DNA of 64,000 nucleotides from Igneacidithiobacillus copahuensis. Its GTDB lineage: Bacteria; Pseudomonadota; Gammaproteobacteria; Acidithiobacillales; Acidithiobacillaceae. The notes under the pieces are model-generated. The model was not told the DNA's origin. It saw only the letters and a program-made list of their open reading frames with translations, and did not search any database. Shown here one piece after another: positions 44,562 through 53,033 of the stretch. The position numbers and the translations under genes were made by a program. Each line of letters opens with the position of its first letter. Positions within the stretch are counted from its first letter, which is position 1. The DNA is taken from contig NZ_JAAXYO010000033.1 in assembly GCF_018854015.1 (NCBI RefSeq), positions 23,432-87,431 of the forward strand. Direction: 5' to 3'.

Positions 44562-45419
44562 TCAAGAGACGGGCACCGAATCGTCCGTCACGCCCAGACG
44601 TTGCCACAGGCCAGTGGCCTCAGCGGCATTGCGCCAGCGAATGCGCAGCTCTCCCCCTTCACGACGGACCGCGATGCGGACTTGCAGACCCAAGGTCTTT
44701 TCCAGCTGGACGAGCAGCGCGGCAAGGTTGGGATCGACCTCCTCGGAGACTCGATTCTCACGATCCTGCACGTTTTTGACTAGAAGTTCGGCTTGGCGAA
44801 CGCTCAGACCCTTGGCGATGATCTCCGCCGCCGCTTGCCGCTGCGCGGGGGGCGGCAGGGACAGCAGGGTCCGCGCATGGCCTGCAGTCAATCCGCCAGA
44901 GCGTAACTGCGGTGCCAAAGAGGGATCGAGACGGAGCAGGCGCAACTGGTTGCTGATGGCCGCTCGCGAGCGCCCCAACGCCTGGGCCAGGGCCTCATGA
45001 CTCAGGTGGAATTCATCAAGCAGACGCTGCAAGGCCGCAGCTTCCTCAAGGGGGTCGAGATCCTGGCGCTGGATGTTTTCGATAATGCCAATCACCAGGG
45101 CCTGCTGTTCGGAGGCCTCGCGGATCAGGGCGGGAATCTCCCGCAGTCCGGCCAACTGTGCTGCGCGCCAGCGCCGCTCCCCGGCCAAAAGCTCATATCG
45201 GCCACCGGCCTCGGCTCGCACCAGAATCGGCTGCAGCACCCCTTCGGCGCGAATGGAATCTGCGAGCTCCGCCAGAGCCGCTTCGTCAAAATGTTTACGC
45301 GCCTGCTGTGCCCCCGGATGGATGAGGTCGAGCGGCAGATTGCGCAGGGTGCTGGTCTCCCGGTTACCGGCAAACAGGGCGTCGAGACCACGACCTAGCG
45401 CGGCAGGTTTTTTACTCAT
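44562..45419 (-). CDS. parB: Chromosome-partitioning protein ParB
   Basis: ParB binds parS sites and spreads as a CTP-dependent clamp to organise the origin region. The 285 residues start MSKKPAALGRGLDALFAGN, and an N-terminal ParA-stimulating segment is included. The CTPase domain has GERRWRAA and ENIQRQDLDPLEEA. A helix-turn-helix (LSHEALAQALGRSRAAISNQ) follows, then a C-terminal dimerisation region. It overlaps parA by 4 bases. Three parS-like sequences occur in the window, at 2.4 to 18 kb from the gene. Confidence 0.96.
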   Translation of the reverse strand: MSKKPAALGRGLDALFAGNRETSTLRNLPLDLIHPGAQQARKHFDEAALAELADSIRAEGVLQPILVRAEAGGRYELLAGERRWRAAQLAGLREIPALIREASEQQALVIGIIENIQRQDLDPLEEAAALQRLLDEFHLSHEALAQALGRSRAAISNQLRLLRLDPSLAPQLRSGGLTAGHARTLLSLPPPAQRQAAAEIIAKGLSVRQAELLVKNVQDRENRVSEEVDPNLAALLVQLEKTLGLQVRIAVRREGGELRIRWRNAAEATGLWQRLGVTDDSVPVS

Positions 45420-46171
45420 AACCGTTGCTCACGTTGCAAAAACTCTTGCGCCAGTTGGCGGTAGGCGTCGGCACCGGCACACTGCGGATCATAATGAATG
45501 GCTGGCTGGCCAAAGCTGGGGGCTTCCGCGAGCCGGACATTGCGGGGCACGATGACGCGGTACATGCGCTCGGGGAAATGGCGCTCCAGCTCCCCACTCA
45601 CCTCGGTCGAGAGACGATTGCGGGCATCGAACATGGTACGCAGAAGGCCATCGACTTCCAGGCCGGGATGCAATTGTGCGCGCACCCGGCGCAGGGTGTC
45701 GAGTAGCTGCGTCAGGCCCTCCAGGGCGAAATATTCGCATTGCATAGGGATCATCACCCGATCGGCTGCAACCAGGGCGTTTAGAGTCAGGAGACCGAGG
45801 GACGGCGGGCAGTCGATAAAAACGTAATCCCAGTCCTCTGCGCCCCGCAGAGCGTCGCGCAGACGCAACTCACGTCCTTCCTGCCCGGCAAGCTCTACTT
45901 CCAGAGCAGCGAGATCTGGGCTCGCGGCGAGCAAGGACAAGGCTCCACATCCTTGCAGCGCCGCCGCCAGATCGACCTCCCCCAAAAGTAAGTGGTACAC
46001 ATTGGGCCAGCGACCTTTATCGGCACCGAGCCCCGTGCTGGCGTTGCCCTGCGGATCCAGGTCGATCAGCAGCACGCGCTTGTCCAAGGCTGCTACGGCC
46101 GCCGCCAGGTTGACCGCCGTGGTGGTCTTCCCGACACCGCCCTTCTGGTTGGCTATAGCCACAACCCGCAT
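45416..46171 (-). CDS. parA: Chromosome-partitioning ATPase ParA (Soj)
   Basis: ParA is a Walker-type ATPase that moves or orders ParB-parS complexes. The 251-residue protein begins MRVVAIANQKGGVGKTTTAV with a deviant Walker A at about 9-17. DLDPQGNASTGLG and FIDCPPSLGLLTLNAL are the second and third nucleotide motifs. It lacks the N-terminal helix-turn-helix of plasmid type Ia ParA, so it is the chromosomal type. It is 24 bases from rsmG and overlaps parB. Confidence 0.96.
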   Translation of the reverse strand: MRVVAIANQKGGVGKTTTAVNLAAAVAALDKRVLLIDLDPQGNASTGLGADKGRWPNVYHLLLGEVDLAAALQGCGALSLLAASPDLAALEVELAGQEGRELRLRDALRGAEDWDYVFIDCPPSLGLLTLNALVAADRVMIPMQCEYFALEGLTQLLDTLRRVRAQLHPGLEVDGLLRTMFDARNRLSTEVSGELERHFPERMYRVIVPRNVRLAEAPSFGQPAIHYDPQCAGADAYRQLAQEFLQREQRL

Positions 46172-46195
46172 CTTATGTCTCTCTCCGCTTCGCGC

Positions 46196-46903
46196 TTACA
46201 GGATACCGACTGCGGGCGGAACCGACCAGTGACTGGATGACGCCGCGCTCTCCAGCTCGGCGCAGAGGGCAAAGCGTGGCGGTTGCCCGGGAACGGTCAA
46301 TGGCTGCGCCACGAATCGTGCCGCCCAATCCGGTGGCAGTCTACTCATTTCTTCGGCCCAGGACGGTCCTTTGGCGAGCAGCAACGCGACCCCCGGTTGC
46401 AGGCAACTCTGGGTCATGACGAGGAACTCCGCCAGCTCAGCGGTGGCGCGACTAACCAGTACCATACCGTCGACGTAGCGTAACTCCTCGGCACGCTGTG
46501 CCCGAACTTCTACCTGCTCCAATCCCAGCAGCGACAGCACATGACGCAGAAACGCCACCCGCTTGCCCGCCGGTTCGACCAGCACGAAGGGTTGCTGCGG
46601 GCGCGCGACGGCCAGCGGAATGCCCGGCAGACCAGCGCCACTGCCGATGTCATACACCGGTCGATCCTTCGGCAAAAACGGTAACAAGGCCATACTATCG
46701 AGCAAATGCCGGTATACGGCCGCCGATGGGTCCCGAATTGCTGTCAGGTTATGGGTCCGGTTCCACGACATCAGCTCTGCCAGATAACGCAAAAGCCGCT
46801 CGCGCGCCTGCGGGCTGATTTCCTGGTCCAGGTCCATAGCGAGCAGCCCCTGATCGAGGCTCTGGCGCAGGGCGTTGCCGTCCATCTCGGGAATAGGTGG
46901 CAC
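46196..46903 (-). CDS. rsmG: 16S rRNA (guanine-527-N7)-methyltransferase
   Basis: RsmG methylates N7 of G527 in 16S rRNA, and loss gives low-level streptomycin resistance in some species. The 235-residue frame starts with GTG at 46903, directly after the mnmG stop. An ATG six codons later (46885) is an alternative. The S-adenosylmethionine site is VYDIGSGAGLPGIPLAVARP (about 83-102), and the family N-terminal NRTHNLTAIRDP is present. The order mnmG-rsmG-parA-parB is the classical origin-proximal arrangement. Confidence 0.94.
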   Translation of the reverse strand: MPPIPEMDGNALRQSLDQGLLAMDLDQEISPQARERLLRYLAELMSWNRTHNLTAIRDPSAAVYRHLLDSMALLPFLPKDRPVYDIGSGAGLPGIPLAVARPQQPFVLVEPAGKRVAFLRHVLSLLGLEQVEVRAQRAEELRYVDGMVLVSRATAELAEFLVMTQSCLQPGVALLLAKGPSWAEEMSRLPPDWAARFVAQPLTVPGQPPRFALCAELESAASSSHWSVPPAVGIL

Positions 46904-48778
46904 CTAGCTCGCCGCCGCCCAGTGGTGACGTTTCACGTGAATCAACAGCAGGGAGACCGCAGCAGGTGTGACCCCAGGGATGCGGCTGGCCTCCCCCACA
47001 CTGCGCGGCTGCTGCCGCTGCAGACGTTGCCGCACCTCCGTAGACAGACCGGAAATGACGCCAAAGTCGAGATCCGCCGGAATTTCCATGCTCTCCCAGC
47101 GTTGATTGCGTTCGACCTCTTCCTCTTGCCGCTGCACGTAGCCGGCATATTTGCAGTCAATTTCCAGTACCGCGGCAAGGGAGACCGGTAACGGATCGCT
47201 GATACCACAGTCTGCCAGCAGTTCGGCGTAACCCAGCTCGGGGCGACGCAACAACTCCCAGAGGTTGTGGTCCCGGCGTAGTGGTTGCGGCAGGCGCAGG
47301 GCCAGGTGTTGGGCTGCGGGAGAGTCTTCGCCAATACGGATGGATTCCAAGCGCTGCCGTTCACCGCGCAGCGCTTCCTGCTTGGCGACAAAGCGTTGCC
47401 AGCGCTCTTCATCCACCAAGCCAAGCTCTCGGCCTACCGGCGTCAGGCGCTGGTCGGCATTGTCTTCGCGCAGCCGCAGGCGATATTCCGCGCGGCTGGT
47501 GAACATCCGATAGGGTTCATCCAGGCCGCGGGTAACCAAATCATCCACCATCACGCCAAGATAGGCCTCATGTCGTGCCGGACACCAGCCTTTTTCGCCG
47601 CGCATCCAGCGGGCGGCGTTGATCCCCGCCAGGAGACCCTGCGCCGCCGCTTCTTCGTAGCCCGTCGTGCCGTTGATCTGTCCGGCACAGAAGAGCCCCG
47701 GCAGAAGCTGGCTCTGCAACTCTGGGGTCAGAGCGCGGGGGTCGAGGTAGTCGTACTCGATGGCGTAGCCCGGGCGCAACAATACGGCGTTTTCCAGGCC
47801 GCGCATGCTGCGTACCAGCGCCTCCTGCACGGCAAAAGGGAGGCTGGTGGAGATCCCGTTGGGGTAGACCTCCTGGGTGCGCAAACCTTCGGGTTCGAGA
47901 AAGATCTGGTGTGACGCCTTGTCGGCAAAGCGCACGATTTTGTCCTCGATGGAAGGACAGTAGCGTGGTCCCTTGGATTGAATGTGGCCCCCATACATGG
48001 CCGAATGCTGCAAGTTGTCGGCGATGATGCGATGGGTTTCGGCATTAGTATAGGTGATATGGCAGGGGCGCTGTTCGACCTCGATGCGCTCCGTCAGAAA
48101 GGAAAAAGGGGGCGCCGGATCATCGCCAGGCTGGATCTCGAGCACGGAGTAATCGATGCTACGCCCGTCGATGCGCGGCGGGGTTCCGGTCTTCAGCCGG
48201 GCCACCGGAAACTCGAGGGCACGCAGACGTTCCGCCAGGGCATTGGCCGGGGCGTCACCGGCGCGTCCCGCCGGGTAACTTTGATCGCCAATGTGGATGC
48301 GTCCGGCGAGGAAAGTGCCGGTGGTAAGGACCACAGCCGGAGCCCGAAATTCCTGCCCATTCTCCAGGCGCACACCCGCAACCCTGCCATCTTCTATCAA
48401 CAGATCGCCCACGCTGCCCTGAAACATCTGCAGGAGCGGTAGTTCTTCCAGCAGCTCGCGCACCGCGAGCTTATACAGGCTGCGATCGGCCTGGGCGCGC
48501 GTGGCACGCACTGCCGGCCCCTTGCGCGCATTGAGGACGCGGAACTGGATGCCGGCGCGGTCGATGGCACGACCCATGATCCCGCCCAGGGCATCGATTT
48601 CCTTGACCAGATGCCCCTTGCCAATACCACCAATGGCCGGATTGCAGGACATCTGCCCGATGGTGTCGATATTCTGGGTCAACAGCAGGCAGCGGCTGCC
48701 GCTACGCGCGACGGCCGCCGCTGCTTCAATGCCAGCGTGGCCAGCGCCTACCACAATGACGGGAAAGGTGTTTTTCAT
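46904..48778 (-). CDS. mnmG: tRNA uridine 5-carboxymethylaminomethyl modification enzyme MnmG
   Basis: MnmG (GidA), with MnmE, installs carboxymethylaminomethyl groups at U34 of certain tRNAs using FAD. The 624 residues start with the FAD-binding motif VIVVGAGHAGIEAAAAVARSG, followed by CNPAIGGIGKGHLVKEID, CPSIEDKIVRF and LFCAGQINGTTGYEEAAAQG. A C-terminal helical domain mediates MnmE and tRNA contacts. mnmE is not in this window. A parS-like sequence lies in its last codons. The gene starts the mnmG-rsmG-parAB-atp unit. Confidence 0.97.
   Translation of the reverse strand: MKNTFPVIVVGAGHAGIEAAAAVARSGSRCLLLTQNIDTIGQMSCNPAIGGIGKGHLVKEIDALGGIMGRAIDRAGIQFRVLNARKGPAVRATRAQADRSLYKLAVRELLEELPLLQMFQGSVGDLLIEDGRVAGVRLENGQEFRAPAVVLTTGTFLAGRIHIGDQSYPAGRAGDAPANALAERLRALEFPVARLKTGTPPRIDGRSIDYSVLEIQPGDDPAPPFSFLTERIEVEQRPCHITYTNAETHRIIADNLQHSAMYGGHIQSKGPRYCPSIEDKIVRFADKASHQIFLEPEGLRTQEVYPNGISTSLPFAVQEALVRSMRGLENAVLLRPGYAIEYDYLDPRALTPELQSQLLPGLFCAGQINGTTGYEEAAAQGLLAGINAARWMRGEKGWCPARHEAYLGVMVDDLVTRGLDEPYRMFTSRAEYRLRLREDNADQRLTPVGRELGLVDEERWQRFVAKQEALRGERQRLESIRIGEDSPAAQHLALRLPQPLRRDHNLWELLRRPELGYAELLADCGISDPLPVSLAAVLEIDCKYAGYVQRQEEEVERNQRWESMEIPADLDFGVISGLSTEVRQRLQRQQPRSVGEASRIPGVTPAAVSLLLIHVKRHHWAAAS
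46930..46943. other. parS-like site in the 3' end of mnmG (one mismatch)
   Basis: GTTTCACGTGAATC differs by one base from the palindromic parS core GTTTCACGTGAAAC. It lies inside the last codons of mnmG (IHVKRH), about 1.5 kb from parB. With one mismatch it could be a weak ParB site or a coincidence imposed by the coding sequence. Confidence 0.5.
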
Positions 48779-48892
48779 GGGCGGATTATCCTGCGACGAT
48801 TGGCATCGGGCAAGTCCGGGGCAACGGCGCGAAGTACTGCACGTACTGCAGGTCAGTGCAATCGCGATAGAGACCTTATCGCTTGGCGTTCG
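48779..48892 (-). promoter_or_regulatory. Spacer upstream of mnmG with repeated TACTGCA
   Basis: The 114-base spacer between moaB and mnmG contains TACTGCA twice, 9 bases apart, with a further TGCA nearby (about 48832-48863). On the minus strand these give CTGCA-GTACG-TGCAG, a short inverted repeat. It is a plausible operator or promoter element for mnmG, but no clear -35/-10 was identified. Confidence 0.3.
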
Positions 48893-49414
48893 CTAGACCT
48901 CGCCGCGAATCCGTGGCAAGAGCTGGGTGAGATTGCAGGGACGCTGACGGATATCCAACTGGGGGACGATGATCTGGCTGACCCCCGTGCGTACAGCCCC
49001 CGTGGAACCAGGCAACAGGAAAAAGAGGGTCCCCGAGCAAACCGCAGCTTCAGCGCGCGACTGTATGGTGCTGGTGCCAATTTCTTGGTAGGAAAGATAA
49101 CGAAAGAGCTCGCCGAATCCTGGGATGGGCTTGCTGACCAAGGGCGCCATGGCCTCGGGGCAGACATCGCGGCCGGTGAGTCCGGTACCCCCCGTGCTGA
49201 CGACGACATCGATCTGCGGGTCATCGATCCACGCCTGCATCTGCGCCCGCAGTGCCAGCAGATCATCGGCAACGATGGCACGTCGGACGATCCGATGACC
49301 TGCCTCGCGCAGCAAAATATCGGCAGCGTCACCCGACTTGTCGGTTTCGAAGGTGCGGGTGTCCGAGGCCGTGAGGATGGCAATACCCAGGGGTTGAAAC
49401 GATCGTTCTTCCAT
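48893..49414 (-). CDS. moaB: Molybdenum cofactor biosynthesis protein of the MoaB/Mog family
   Basis: The 173-residue protein belongs to the molybdopterin-binding MoaB/Mog group, which adenylates molybdopterin. MoaB of enterobacteria has an uncertain role. It starts MEERSFQPLGIAILTASDTR and contains VVSTGGTGLTGRDVCPEA and FLLPGSTGAVRTGV, the family GGTG and nucleotide motifs. It overlaps the ntrX stop by 1 base. No other molybdenum cofactor gene is visible nearby. Confidence 0.9.
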   Translation of the reverse strand: MEERSFQPLGIAILTASDTRTFETDKSGDAADILLREAGHRIVRRAIVADDLLALRAQMQAWIDDPQIDVVVSTGGTGLTGRDVCPEAMAPLVSKPIPGFGELFRYLSYQEIGTSTIQSRAEAAVCSGTLFFLLPGSTGAVRTGVSQIIVPQLDIRQRPCNLTQLLPRIRGEV

Positions 49415-50811
49415 CAGTCCTCCAGTTCATCTTCCGGGCGCCGCTCGCCGCGCAGCCCAATCCCCAGATTCTTCAGTTTGCGGTAGAGATGGGTACGCTC
49501 GAGACCGGCGGCTTCTGCCGTCCGGGCAATGTTCCAGTCGTTGCGCGCCAGGTGATATTCGAGAAAGGCGCGTTCGAAGCGTTCGCGCGCACGCTTCAGG
49601 GTGCCGCCAAAATCATCCGGCGAGGCGTTACCGAGGGGCATCAGACGCTGATCCAGTCCCAACGCGCCCTCCACTTCTTCGGCACTGACTTCGGGACCCT
49701 CGCTGAGAATCAACAAGCGTTGCACCAGGTTCTGTAATTCCCGCACGTTTCCGGGCCAGGGATAGTGGCGCAGAACCTCCATGGCCTCCGGCAGAAACTG
49801 CCGCCGACTCAGACCCTCGCGCCGGCGATACAGCCCCATGAACTCCTCGACCAGCTCCGGGATATCGGCACTGCGCTGCGCGAGGCTGGGCACTTGCAGC
49901 GGCAGCGCCTGCAGGCGGTAGAAGAGATCTTGGCGGAACTGCCCCGCGGCTACCAGTTTTTGCAGATCGCGCGCCGTGCCGGCAATGACGCGGACATCAA
50001 GGTCCACCGGCGTCGTCCCTCCCACCCGGAGGATGCGCCGCTCCTGCAGGGCAGAGACCAGACGCGCCTGGCTCTCGACGTTCATGTCAGCAATTTCGTC
50101 GATGAAAAGGGTGCCACCGTGTGCCAATTCCAGACGCCCCCGCTGCACACGCCCGTCTTGCTCAGCACCAAACAGCTCGACCGTGACATTGGGCTGAGCG
50201 ATGACCGCCGCCCGCAAGTCGATGAATGGGCTGTTGACACGGCGGCTGTGGCGGTGCAGGTAGCGCGCCGCGACCTCCTTGCCACTTCCCGCTTCGCCTT
50301 GGAGCAGGACCCAGGAGTCTACCGCTGCAACCCGTTTGAGTTGTTCGCGAAACTGCTTGATAGCCGAACTTTCACCGGTAGGTCGCTCGATCACCCCACT
50401 CTGCTCGCGCAGTTCCCGGTTCTCGCGCTGTAGCTGGAAGGCTTCGAGGGCGTGCCCCACGCTGAGCAGGGTCTTGTCCAGAGACAGGGGCTTCTCGATA
50501 AAATCATAGGCCCCCAGTTTCGTCGCCTGCACGGCGGTTTCGATGGTGCCATGCCCCGACATCATCACCACCGGCTGCTCCAGGCCATTACTCGCGAGAC
50601 GCCGGAGGAACTGCAATCCATCCTCCCCGGGCATCCAGATGTCGAGCAGAAGAAGATCGTAGAGGCCATCGCGCAGACGCACCTCGGCCTCGGCGGCACT
50701 GGCTGCCTGGGTAACACGGTAGCCCTCGTCTTCGAGGATATCGGCCAGCGTGCTACGAATATCCGGCTCATCATCGACGACCAGAATGTTGAGTCTTCCC
50801 GCTTCCTTCAT
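49414..50811 (-). CDS. ntrX: NtrX-like AAA+ response regulator lacking GAFTGA
   Basis: The 465-residue regulator pairs with the adjacent NtrY-like kinase. From the ATG at 50811 (MKEAGRLNILVVDDEPDIRS) it has a receiver domain with phosphoacceptor Asp57 (LLLLDIWMPGEDG). An AAA+ domain follows with Walker A GEAGSGKE, Walker B GGTLFIDEIADM and Arg finger FRQDLFYRL. The C-terminus is a Fis-type helix-turn-helix (NWNIARTAEAAGLERTHLYR, read as NDWNIARTAEAAG onward). The sigma-54 contact loop GAFTGA is replaced by a segment reading ELFGAEQDGRVQRG. It overlaps the kinase gene by 4 bases. Confidence 0.9.
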   Translation of the reverse strand: MKEAGRLNILVVDDEPDIRSTLADILEDEGYRVTQAASAAEAEVRLRDGLYDLLLLDIWMPGEDGLQFLRRLASNGLEQPVVMMSGHGTIETAVQATKLGAYDFIEKPLSLDKTLLSVGHALEAFQLQRENRELREQSGVIERPTGESSAIKQFREQLKRVAAVDSWVLLQGEAGSGKEVAARYLHRHSRRVNSPFIDLRAAVIAQPNVTVELFGAEQDGRVQRGRLELAHGGTLFIDEIADMNVESQARLVSALQERRILRVGGTTPVDLDVRVIAGTARDLQKLVAAGQFRQDLFYRLQALPLQVPSLAQRSADIPELVEEFMGLYRRREGLSRRQFLPEAMEVLRHYPWPGNVRELQNLVQRLLILSEGPEVSAEEVEGALGLDQRLMPLGNASPDDFGGTLKRARERFERAFLEYHLARNDWNIARTAEAAGLERTHLYRKLKNLGIGLRGERRPEDELED

Positions 50812-53033
50812 GCTTCCTCCGCCACCCCCGCCGCGAGGGGAAACCGCATCACCACCCAAGCCCCGCTTTCTTCCCGGTTTCCAGCCTCGATCTGTCCACC
50901 ATGCTCCTCGACGATGCGTCGCACAATGGCCAATCCCAGACCCGAGCCCTTGGGTTTACTGGTCACATAGGGCTCGAAGACGCGTGCTAGGAGATCCGCG
51001 GGAAAACCGGGGCCATCGTCTTCTACTGTCCATTCTAGCATGGGTTGCTCCGGGCCGAGCAGCATCCGAGTACGAATCCAGATGTGCCGCTGCCCCTCCG
51101 TTGCGGGTTCTGCCGTAGCAGCGATGGCATCGATGGCATTGCGCAGCAGATTGTTGAGGATCTGCCGCAGGCGATGGGCATCCGCGCGCAGCAGCGGCAG
51201 CTCCGGCGCCAGATCGCAGTGGATTTCCACTCCGGCGCCCTGCCCGCGATACAGCTCGGCGACATCGGCAATCAAGGCGTTCAGATCGATGGGATGCAGG
51301 TCCAGCTTTGGCGCTCGGGCGTATTCCGAGAAGGCATCGACCAACACTTTCAGGGCGTCGACCTGCTGGATGATGGTGTGGGTTGCCCGATCCAGCGTTT
51401 CTCCCTCGGCGCCAAGCCGTTCGAGATACTTGCGGCGCAGCCGCTCTGCCGAGAGCTGGATGGGGGTGAGCGGGTTCTTGATCTCGTGCGCCAGGCGCCG
51501 CGCTACCTCACCCCACGCGGCGCTGCGCTGGGCAGCCAACAGCGGGCTGATGTCGTCGAAGACCAGGACAAAACCCTCGGCCCCGCCCAGCTCGGCAAAG
51601 CGCGCGCCGTGCAGCAATAGGGTCTGGGTACCGTCATTCCGTTCGATCTGCAGCTCCCGTTGCATGTCGTTGCGTGGCTGCTGAATCCAGTCCTGCGCCT
51701 GCGCCCAGAATGCGGCCAGTTGCGGCTCATTTTCCGGATCCGGCAACCCGCTTTCCGGCAAACGCAGAATCTGCCTTGCCGCTGTATTGACTTCCGAGAT
51801 CTTGCCATCATTCGCATATATCAGGATGCCGCTGGAAATCTGCGCGAGGATGGTCTCCAGATAATACCGTCGCTGATCGGCCTCCTCCTGCGCCTTGGCC
51901 GCCTGCTGCTTGGCGCGTGCGAGCTGTCGCGTCATGTTGTTGAAAGAATGCAGTAAAACGCCCAGCTCATCATTACTGGGAATGATTTGCAGGGGAATGA
52001 ACTCGCCGCGCGCCACCGCCTGCGTCCCCGCGGCAAGGCGGGCGATGGGGGCGGTCAGGCGCCGGGCCAGGAGCAGGGCGATCCACAGGGCACTGAGCGC
52101 GGTCAGCAGGAGAGCGACCGCTAGGGTCATCTGAAAGGCCGTCTTCATGGGCCCGCGCATCAGAGTGAGCTGCCGATAGCGGTGATCGGCATTTTGCACG
52201 GCTGCAGCGGCCCGACTGAATTGCTCCGGCACCACCTGCTCCACATAGAGCAGACGATTGCCGCGGCCAAACTGCGGGTTCATCACCGGGATGAGCACGC
52301 GCACCAGGAACTGTCCGTTTTCGTCTGCTATTTTGACCAGCGGATGGTTGGCATGGGCGCCAAGCAAAAGGTCGTGGGGCAGGCGAGGGACCAGCTCGAG
52401 GTTGTCGCTGCTGGTGGCAATGATGCGATTGCTGCTGGAAAAGAGGGTGACGCTGCTCAGGCGAAACTGGTCACGCATCTGGATGACGGTCAGCACTGCG
52501 GCACTGTCCGGCTGCCCGGTGAGCGCTTGGGCAATCGTCTCCGCCGACAGCAGGGTGCTACTGCGGTAGCGGTCTACCCCCGCCTTGGCTACATCTACCG
52601 CCTGCTCGAGGGCGCTCTCCACTGCGGCGCTCAACCAGGAGTCGATGCCTTGATTGAGGTAACGCCAGGAGAAGGCAAACACCACGGCCGCTGGGGTTAG
52701 GCTGAGGATGGTGATGATCACGACCAGACGGGTGGCCAGCTGACTGCCCACCTCACCGCGCCGCACCCGCAGCAGCAGGCGGGCGACAGCGACCATGACC
52801 AACACCAGCAGAAGCAAAACGATGGCCGCCGAAGCGAGGAGCATGGGGATGAAAAAGGGGCTCAGCGGTCCGGCGGCACTGACAAAAAAAGTAAACGCGA
52901 GAAAGCCCAGGACCAGAAGGATCAGCAGCACCGCCCACCAGCGCAGGAAGCCGACGTTCCCGTCGGCGCCATCATTCTGACGCAGTGCACGCAACCAGTA
53001 GCGGCGCGGCGAAGGGCGCTGACGTTCGCTCAT
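50808..53033 (-). CDS. ntrY: NtrY-like membrane sensor histidine kinase
   Basis: From the ATG at 53033 (MSERQRPSPRRYWLRALRQN) the protein has 741 residues. The frame is open upstream but that part overlaps rsmB. Two N-terminal helices (about 30-90) precede a third at about 102-122, a periplasmic segment to about 290 and a fourth helix at about 300-320. HAMP, PAS (about 390-500) and kinase domains follow, with phosphoacceptor His516 (AHEIKNPLTPIQLSAERL) and ATP site GPGFP and KGSGLGLAIV. NtrYX systems act in nitrogen, redox or envelope control. The gene overlaps rsmB and ntrX by 4 bases each. Confidence 0.92.
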   Translation of the reverse strand: MSERQRPSPRRYWLRALRQNDGADGNVGFLRWWAVLLILLVLGFLAFTFFVSAAGPLSPFFIPMLLASAAIVLLLLVLVMVAVARLLLRVRRGEVGSQLATRLVVIITILSLTPAAVVFAFSWRYLNQGIDSWLSAAVESALEQAVDVAKAGVDRYRSSTLLSAETIAQALTGQPDSAAVLTVIQMRDQFRLSSVTLFSSSNRIIATSSDNLELVPRLPHDLLLGAHANHPLVKIADENGQFLVRVLIPVMNPQFGRGNRLLYVEQVVPEQFSRAAAAVQNADHRYRQLTLMRGPMKTAFQMTLAVALLLTALSALWIALLLARRLTAPIARLAAGTQAVARGEFIPLQIIPSNDELGVLLHSFNNMTRQLARAKQQAAKAQEEADQRRYYLETILAQISSGILIYANDGKISEVNTAARQILRLPESGLPDPENEPQLAAFWAQAQDWIQQPRNDMQRELQIERNDGTQTLLLHGARFAELGGAEGFVLVFDDISPLLAAQRSAAWGEVARRLAHEIKNPLTPIQLSAERLRRKYLERLGAEGETLDRATHTIIQQVDALKVLVDAFSEYARAPKLDLHPIDLNALIADVAELYRGQGAGVEIHCDLAPELPLLRADAHRLRQILNNLLRNAIDAIAATAEPATEGQRHIWIRTRMLLGPEQPMLEWTVEDDGPGFPADLLARVFEPYVTSKPKGSGLGLAIVRRIVEEHGGQIEAGNREESGAWVVMRFPLAAGVAEEA

